DNA of 40,123 nt from a virus: positions 1 through 40,123 of IMG/VR virus record IMGVR_UViG_3300005337_000033; one strand, given 5' to 3'. Position 1 is the first letter of the stretch. Each line of letters starts with the position of its first letter. Below are positions 35,877 through 40,123 of this stretch, piece after piece. The notes beneath the pieces are model-generated. The model had not been told where the DNA came from, did no database searches, and saw nothing but the letters and a program-made list of their open reading frames with translations. The translations under genes were made by a program, and so were the position numbers.

Positions 35877-36578
35877 GTGACCGACCAGGAGAAGGGCCTG
35901 GCGCTCCACGACGGACGCCAGCTCCCGACGACGCGAGACCTGCGGACCGTGCTCCGCGAGGGGCTGGACGCTGTCCAGGCGGAGGAGTACGCCGCGCGCG
36001 GCGGGGCGGAGGTCGAGAAGCCCGAGGATGCCTACGCGCTGCTCCGGCGGTTCGGGGCGATGGAGGAGACCGCCGTCGACTACATGCGTGCCTTCGGCGA
36101 CTTCGCCAAGGAGATCCGCGTGCGTGCGGGCGAGCAGCTGTCGATCATGCATGGCGAGCAGGACGGCGTCCCTAACGCGGACGCGGCGGTGCCGGACACC
36201 GACGGGACCACGATCAAGGTCAAGCGCGAGCACGCGAACAGCTACAGCTTCGACCTGGATGCGGTCATCAGCGGCACGATCGTGCTCATGCTCGCCGACC
36301 CCGAGGTGAACGAGGCGCTGGCGGAGATGTTCCAGGCGGAGTTCAAGGGCGAGGCGGAGACCACCATTCGGCACCTCTCGTGGGTGCTCGGGGAGGGCGT
36401 CCGCCGTGTGCTGGCCACTGGCAAGTTCGAGGCGCAGGTGACGAAGGTCAAGGCGCTGGCGAAGGCGGCGGCTGGCGCGGGGAACGACTCGCTGGCGAGC
36501 ACGGTCACCGGCGCGATCAAGAAGACCACCGTGCTCAAGGGTTTCAAGATCGAGCGCGAGCAGCCGAAGGAGAAGTGA
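35877..36578 (+). CDS. Hypothetical 233-residue replication-region protein
   Basis: GTG 35877 follows GAAGGAGAA. The product is mainly helical (AYALLRRFGAMEETAVDYMR; FAKEIRVRAGEQLSIMHGEQ), with a central strand-like part (SYSFDLDAVISGTIVLM) and a basic C-terminal end (GAIKKTTVLKGFKIEREQPK). No motif recognised. Its operon of small genes leads to the replication region, so an accessory role there is possible. Confidence 0.6.
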   Translation: MTDQEKGLALHDGRQLPTTRDLRTVLREGLDAVQAEEYAARGGAEVEKPEDAYALLRRFGAMEETAVDYMRAFGDFAKEIRVRAGEQLSIMHGEQDGVPNADAAVPDTDGTTIKVKREHANSYSFDLDAVISGTIVLMLADPEVNEALAEMFQAEFKGEAETTIRHLSWVLGEGVRRVLATGKFEAQVTKVKALAKAAAGAGNDSLASTVTGAIKKTTVLKGFKIEREQPKEK

Positions 36579-36580
36579 TC

Positions 36581-36748
36581 ATGGGTGACTTCATGGCGAA
36601 CGTGACCCAGGACGTGAAGGACGCTCTCGAACTGGGCGGCATCGCAACCGGCTTCACGCTCACCACGCCGGACTACGGCGAGATCGACGCCACCACGCGC
36701 GACGGCGTGAAGCTCGAAGTCCGAGTGGTGGTGATGGGGCGTGAGTAA
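36581..36748 (+). CDS. Hypothetical 55-residue protein
   Basis: ATG 36581 follows GAAGGAGAAG by 7 bases. The product begins MGDFMANVTQDVKDALELGG and is strand-rich afterwards (GEIDATTRDGVKLEVRVVVM). The next gene begins 8 bases before its stop. Function unknown. Confidence 0.5.
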   Translation: MGDFMANVTQDVKDALELGGIATGFTLTTPDYGEIDATTRDGVKLEVRVVVMGRE

Positions 36749-37025
36749 GGCTGACCGCGACGCCTACGACCTGGAGAAGACCGAGGCCCGCGTGCACACG
36801 CTGGCCCAGGTGCTTCACGGCGAGCTGGCGTGCCCGCGCGGCGCGGACCCCGTCTTCCGTGGCCGCGCACCGAAGGGTGTGCACCCGCTGGTGGTGCCCG
36901 AGGCGTACCACGACCTGGTCCGCGCTGGGCTGGTGGTCGGCGACGTGATCACCGGCCGCGGGTACCGCGCGGCGCAGGACTGGGGGCTGGACCCGGCGAG
37001 CCACTTCGGGGGGCGGAAGCGGTGA
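36741..37025 (+). CDS. Small winged-helix-like protein, paralogue A
   Basis: The product has 94 residues from GTG 36741, overlapping the previous gene by 8 bases. It shares with the next protein a core of helix, LVRAGLV, GRGYRAAQDWGLDP and a basic end (HFGGRKR). This looks like the second half of a winged helix. The N-terminal portions differ. A DNA-binding role is possible. Confidence 0.55.
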   Translation: MSKADRDAYDLEKTEARVHTLAQVLHGELACPRGADPVFRGRAPKGVHPLVVPEAYHDLVRAGLVVGDVITGRGYRAAQDWGLDPASHFGGRKR

Positions 37026-37300
37026 CGGAAGACAGCTGGACCTTGACCCACCGGGAAATGCTGGAGCACGCGATGCGCGCCCGGATCTATACCTGGGCGG
37101 GCGAGCCGCTGCGCCGTCACCACCCGGCCAGCACCGAGCGCTTCACGCCCGAGCAGCGCGCGGCCTGGACGGACCTGGTGAACGGCGGGCTGGTGAGCCC
37201 CGGCGGCTCGATCGCCAGCATCACCGAGCGCGGCTACCAGGCCGCCGAGACCTGGGGCCTGAACCCCGACCAAAACCTGAAGGGTCGTATCCGATCATGA
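37022..37300 (+). CDS. Small winged-helix-like protein, paralogue B
   Basis: The product has 92 residues from GTG 37022 (GTGA overlap). Its C-terminal half (LVNGGLV, ERGYQAAETWGLNPDQNLKG) parallels that of the preceding protein, so the two genes probably arose by tandem duplication. It ends in an ATGA overlap with the next gene. Confidence 0.55.
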   Translation: MTEDSWTLTHREMLEHAMRARIYTWAGEPLRRHHPASTERFTPEQRAAWTDLVNGGLVSPGGSIASITERGYQAAETWGLNPDQNLKGRIRS

Positions 37301-37914
37301 ATGAGGACTACCGGGCCGGCGAGGCTCGCGAGGAGCAGCCCGGGGCGGACGCGCGGGCGTCCTTCTCCGACGCGCTGCTGTGCTCGGAGCGAGCCCTGGC
37401 GCTGGCCCGCGATCTGGACAAGGTCCGGGACGGCGGCTCGCTCTCCCAGATCGCCTCCGGGCTCCGACGTGAGTTGGATTGCGCAATCCAGCGGCTCTCA
37501 GACGGCCTGGACGCGCTCGTGGGTGCCGTCACGGCCGACCGCCCCGGCAAGGTCCGGAACGACGCGCTGGCGACCAGCCGGGCCGCCGCGCTGGCGGTCA
37601 TGCGGCCGGGCTCGAAGCGCGCGGAGGTGCTGCTGGCGATCTACCGCTTCGGGGACCTCACGGACTGGGAGATCCAGCAGAAGCTGGGGATGGACCCGAA
37701 CACCGAGCGGCCCCGGCGGGGCGAGCTGGTGGACGCCCAGCTGGTGGTTCCAGTGGTCATCAATGGAAAGGCCGTGACGCGCGAGCACCGGGGCCGGTGG
37801 TGGCAATGCTGGCAGCTGACCGTGGCCGGCGAGACGGCGGCGGAGAAGCTGGCCGGAACGGAGGGCGCCTCCGGTACGAGGCGGGAAACCCTTGGGCCAC
37901 AGCAGTTGTTCTGA
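37297..37914 (+). CDS. Winged-helix DNA-binding-like protein
   Basis: The product has 205 residues from ATG 37297 (ATGA overlap). A helical N-terminal half (SDALLCSERALALARDLDKV) precedes a MarR-like core. That core has KRAEVLLAIYRFGDLTDWEI, QQKLGMDPNTERPRRGELVD and a wing-like strand pair around REHRGRWWQCWQLTVAG. It is likely a DNA-binding protein. Its stop lies at the front of the next promoter-like element. Confidence 0.6.
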   Translation: MNEDYRAGEAREEQPGADARASFSDALLCSERALALARDLDKVRDGGSLSQIASGLRRELDCAIQRLSDGLDALVGAVTADRPGKVRNDALATSRAAALAVMRPGSKRAEVLLAIYRFGDLTDWEIQQKLGMDPNTERPRRGELVDAQLVVPVVINGKAVTREHRGRWWQCWQLTVAGETAAEKLAGTEGASGTRRETLGPQQLF

Positions 37915-37936
37915 CCCCTCGCCACGGGGTTATGAT
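37914..37936 (+). promoter_or_regulatory. Relaxed relative of the palindrome promoters, copy 8
   Basis: ACCCC-tcgccac-GGGGT (37914-37930) is a 17-base interrupted palindrome directly followed by TATGAT (37931-37936), the placement seen in the other copies. The -35 is poor (TTCTGA or TTGTTC, depending on spacing). It may respond to the same regulator or to none. Confidence 0.45.
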
Positions 37937-37942
37937 CGGCGG

Positions 37943-38065
37943 ACGCCCTACCGGGTGGGCCTGCCCTCCCGGACACCGAGCCACGAGAGGGCAGGCGCGA
38001 TGACGCTACACCCCCCGTAACGCGACGGAGCCGGACCCTTGCTCAAGGGGTCCGGCTCCGACTGC
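37943..38065 (+). ncRNA. Candidate short RNA or attenuated leader
   Basis: This stretch starts near the expected +1 of the copy-8 promoter and ends with a strong hairpin. It contains a 10-base stem (37959-37968 with 37987-37996) and a 6-residue reading frame (ATG 38000 to TAA 38020, MTLHPP), whose ATG lies right after the hairpin. Either a roughly 120-base stable RNA is made, or the hairpins attenuate transcription into the replication genes. No larger gene fits in 37915-38120. Confidence 0.35.
38026..38060 (+). terminator. Strong hairpin terminator
   Basis: CGGAGCCGGACCC (38026-38038) pairs GGGTCCGGCTCCG (38048-38060) over 13 bases with a 9-base loop. It lies ahead of the replication genes. 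Confidence 0.8.
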
Positions 38066-38070
38066 TGAGG

Positions 38071-38099
38071 TTGTCCGCTCGAACGGTTCCCAGCTAAGT
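38071..38099 (+). promoter_or_regulatory. Possible promoter for replication genes
   Basis: TTGTCC (38071-38076), 17-base spacer, CTAAGT (38094-38099). It directly follows the terminator and would start near 38106, shortly before AGAAGG and the first GTG of the replication operon. The spacer is not palindromic. The matches are weak. Confidence 0.35.
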
Positions 38100-38132
38100 C
38101 CACACACCCCCGACCAGAAGGTGAGTGCTCAC

Positions 38133-38378
38133 GTGAGTGTAACAACCCCCTCCGACATTTTCGCTAGCGGAGTCAGTCTCTCCGCATTGGGCCTGTATTT
38201 CTGGCTCGCCGATTTCGGTCGGCGCGAGGGTCGGCACGCTGGCTGGATGGAGATCGTTCGTCAGGTGCCCGACCCGATCGAGGCGCGCGACGCCCTGACG
38301 GAGCTGGCCCTGGCGGGCTTCATCTCGCGTTCTACACGCGACGGCGAGGCCGCCTACGCCGTGGATGTGACCGCATGA
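38133..38378 (+). CDS. Small HTH protein, replication region
   Basis: The product has 81 residues from GTG 38133, which has AGAAGGTGAG at a good distance; an in-frame GTG at 38121 would add 4 residues but overlaps that site. The sequence SALGLYFWLADFGRREGRHA, then PIEARDALTELALAGFISRS, looks like a winged helix of the type found in replication-initiation and DnaD-related phage proteins. It ends in an ATGA overlap with the larger HTH protein and probably works with it. GTGAGTGCTCAC just before the start is an imperfect palindrome. Confidence 0.6.
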   Translation: MSVTTPSDIFASGVSLSALGLYFWLADFGRREGRHAGWMEIVRQVPDPIEARDALTELALAGFISRSTRDGEAAYAVDVTA

Positions 38379-39214
38379 CGGAGATCCGCATTCAGCGGGC
38401 GCCGATGCCCGCCGACCGTTTCATGATCGTGGCGAACGCCTTCATGCGCGGCCAGCTCCCCGTCCCGTTGAAGGCGCTCCCTCGGGTGCTGCTCGGGCAC
38501 ATGCTCTCCTTGCCGGACGGCTGGGTGCTCGACCGCGCACAGCTGGACGCCTCCGTACTGGAAGGGCGCGACGCCGTGAGCACCGCGCTGTCTCAGCTCG
38601 AAGAGGCAAAGTACCTCGCGCGCGTCCGACGCGCGGGCGAGGGTGGTCGCTGGTCCTGGTCCTGGCTGATCACGGACGACCCGCTCACACGGCCGCTCAC
38701 GGAACAGCCATCGACGGGATCTCAGGGGATGGCGCCGACCAGCAAGAAGACGACAGATTCCCAGGTCGGACCATCGACTGGAAAGCCGTCGCCGGATTCC
38801 CAGTCGATAAAGAAGAAGACTGAGATCAAGAAGACTGAGAAGAACATCTCCGCCGCTCCCGCGTCGGAAGCGCTTTTCGATGTCCCCGAGCAGGGACGCA
38901 AGGACGACGCGGAGCCCAAGCCGCCCACGGTGAACCAGCGGGCCAACGTGCTTGCCGGGCGCCACTACGAGCGGCTGGGGAAGATGGGCAACGTGCCCGC
39001 CTTCGCGAAGATCATCAAGCAGGCTTTGACGCACGACTGGCCGGACAAGGCCGTGGACGAAGCGCTGGCCTACATCGCTGATCGCAACTGGACGCTCACC
39101 GCCGAACGGCTCGCGAACACGCTCCGGGGCGGTCCCAAGCCCGCTGGCGCTACGGCGCCGGGACGCACTTCCACCGCCGCCCGCATGGTCGGCCGTCAGC
39201 TGCTGGAGGGCTGA
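38375..39214 (+). CDS. HTH replication initiation-like protein
   Basis: The product has 279 residues from ATG 38375 (ATGA overlap). The N-terminal 100 residues form a likely winged helix (PLKALPRVLLGHMLSLPDGW; SVLEGRDAVSTALSQLEEAK). A disordered Ser/Thr/Lys linker follows around residues 115-155 (KKKTEIKKTEKN). The C-terminal 80 residues are helical (RHYERLGKMGNVPAFAKIIK). The layout resembles phage initiators such as lambda O or DnaD-like proteins. It sits immediately upstream of a helicase gene, as initiators do. Short direct repeats in the linker-coding part could be an internal origin. Confidence 0.7.
   Translation: MTEIRIQRAPMPADRFMIVANAFMRGQLPVPLKALPRVLLGHMLSLPDGWVLDRAQLDASVLEGRDAVSTALSQLEEAKYLARVRRAGEGGRWSWSWLITDDPLTRPLTEQPSTGSQGMAPTSKKTTDSQVGPSTGKPSPDSQSIKKKTEIKKTEKNISAAPASEALFDVPEQGRKDDAEPKPPTVNQRANVLAGRHYERLGKMGNVPAFAKIIKQALTHDWPDKAVDEALAYIADRNWTLTAERLANTLRGGPKPAGATAPGRTSTAARMVGRQLLEG
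38708..38840 (+). repeat. Short direct repeats in initiator gene, possible origin
   Basis: This stretch is visibly richer in A and T than its surroundings. It holds three repeat pairs: CCATCGAC (38708, 38771), GATTCCCAG (38756, 38795) and AAGAAGACTGAGA (38813, 38828). Phage origins often lie inside the initiator gene, as in lambda. The last pair also encodes a KKTEI/KKTEK repeat, so it may be protein-driven. Confidence 0.35.
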
Positions 39215-39217
39215 GCC

Positions 39218-40123
39218 ATGGCACGCAACGCACACGACATGATCATCGAAAAGGCGCTGCTCGCCGCGATGATCAACCGGCCCGCCGACACCGGCGGAGC
39301 CTTCCTCTCCGTGCCGGTGGAGGCGTACTACGGGCTGAAGCACCAGGCCATTGCTGCGATCATCCGGGACCTGCTGATCCGGAACGACCCGATCGATGCC
39401 AACACCGTGCACGCCGCGATCCTGGATCAGGGCCTGGCGTCGCGCATCCACGCGGTGGAGTTGTTCCAGATCGTGGAGCACGGCCAGCACGTCGGCCCGG
39501 CCGCCGCGCCCGCGTACGCGGAGCGGATCTGTGAGCTGTACGCCCGGCGCCGGATGGCCGACGAATTCACCCGCGAGGTCCAGCACCTGGATGCGAGCTG
39601 GGAGTGCGGCGAGCCGGCCGACGTGGCAGCCACCATCGAGCGCGTCCGGCTCATGCTCTCGGACATCGCGGCGGTGGCGGCTCCGTCGGCGGAGTGGAGC
39701 CCGCCGACGCTGGCGGACCTGCTCGCCCAGGAGTCGGAGTACGACTGGATCGTCCCGGGCCTGCTGGAGCGCATGGACCGGCTGATTCTCACCGGGGATG
39801 AGGGCTTCGGGAAGTCCGAGTTCGTGGCCCAGACGCTGTGCGCCGTCGCGGCTGGCATCCACCCCTTCACCACGGAGGAGATCGAGGGCTCGCCGGAGCT
39901 GATCGTCACGGTCATGGATTGCGAGAACAGCCCGAAGCAGAGCCAGCGCCGGTACCGCCGGATCGTCCAGCTGGTGGACCACGTCCGCGCCCAGAACGGG
40001 CTCCCGCCGATCGTCTGGGACAAGCGGCTGTACATCGACTTCGCGCCCGGCGGCATGGACCTGCTCAAGGGCGGAGACTTCGTCCGGCTGGAGCGCTTCG
40101 TCTCCGCGACCGCGCCGCACGTG
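39218..40123 (+). CDS. DnaB-N/RepA-type replicative helicase, 3' end cut
   Basis: 302 residues are visible from ATG 39218 (GGAGGG 7 bases upstream), with the frame open to the window edge. Residues about 6-150 resemble the DnaB N-terminal domain (IEKALLAAMINRPADTGGAF; LKHQAIAAIIRDLLIRNDPI). Then comes a RecA-like ATPase start with Walker A GDEGFGKS (residues 193-200) and a Walker B-like LIVTVMDCENS (Asp234). The ATPase part resembles RepA/AAA_25 helicases more than classical DnaB. It would unwind DNA at the phage fork, loaded by the HTH proteins upstream. The end of the gene is outside the window. Confidence 0.85.
   Translation, partial: MARNAHDMIIEKALLAAMINRPADTGGAFLSVPVEAYYGLKHQAIAAIIRDLLIRNDPIDANTVHAAILDQGLASRIHAVELFQIVEHGQHVGPAAAPAYAERICELYARRRMADEFTREVQHLDASWECGEPADVAATIERVRLMLSDIAAVAAPSAEWSPPTLADLLAQESEYDWIVPGLLERMDRLILTGDEGFGKSEFVAQTLCAVAAGIHPFTTEEIEGSPELIVTVMDCENSPKQSQRRYRRIVQLVDHVRAQNGLPPIVWDKRLYIDFAPGGMDLLKGGDFVRLERFVSATAPHV

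Noticed and set aside
38354-40120. Long open frame on the - strand (588 residues)
   Set aside because: It lies antisense to the two replication genes, which have clear domains and coupled starts. Long antisense frames are expected in GC-rich DNA. The same applies to the - strand frames at 3648-4715, 5262-6281, 6730-8664, 17906-19732 and 31818-33470.

Overview
The window reads as part of an actinobacteriophage genome with siphovirus-type head and tail genes. It is strongly GC-rich, with G or C at most third codon positions. The genes are short, tightly packed and mostly joined by ATGA or GTGA overlaps. A WhiB-like regulator (14506-14718) points to an actinobacterial host, with Streptomyces or a relative most likely. 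No integrase, terminase, endolysin or rRNA was recognised, so this is an internal part of a larger genome. The last gene runs off the right edge and the first may begin before the left edge.

Layout. (1) 1-3632: about fourteen small overlapping + strand genes, including several single-span membrane peptides, zinc-binding-like proteins and a DUF1360-like protein. (2) 3651-11092: start of head morphogenesis. It holds a portal with a fused MuF-like C-terminus, a capsid maturation protease with a fused N-terminal 2H phosphoesterase domain and a predicted -1 frameshift extension, then three membrane proteins, one collagen-like. (3) 11195-17880: a non-structural block on both strands that splits the head genes. 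It carries the WhiB-like protein, a RapZ C-terminal-like protein, a SLOG-family protein and many small unknowns. Hairpin terminators and an unusual promoter class punctuate it. (4) 17972-30891: major capsid, a second head-like protein, probable tail tube, connector genes, tail assembly chaperones with a classic -1 frameshift, tape measure and two minor tail proteins. (5) 30968-40123: recombination and replication. This holds an HNH nuclease on the - strand, a tandem ribbon-helix-helix protein, an Erf-type annealing protein, SSB, a second HNH nuclease, small unknown genes, two replication-initiation-like HTH proteins and a DnaB-N/RepA-type helicase cut by the window end.

The most striking regulatory feature is a dispersed promoter family. 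A TTGACA-like -35 and a TAnnAT-like -10 are separated by exactly 17 bases, and that spacer is itself an inverted repeat, C6-ATTTT-G6. Six clear copies occur on both strands, with two looser relatives upstream of the tandem RHH gene and upstream of the replication genes. Several copies sit just after a terminator, so the accessory genes form separately switched cassettes. In three cases the ATG falls at the predicted +1, implying leaderless mRNAs. The RHH protein is a reasonable but unproven candidate for the cognate regulator.

Two -1 frameshift signals are visible. The tail chaperone one (GGGAAAA) is expected from known biology. The capsid protease one (CCCTTTT, 6-base spacer, hairpin) would add 142 residues to the protease and is the more novel. 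With the 2H phosphoesterase domain on the same polypeptide, this head gene deserves the closest second look.
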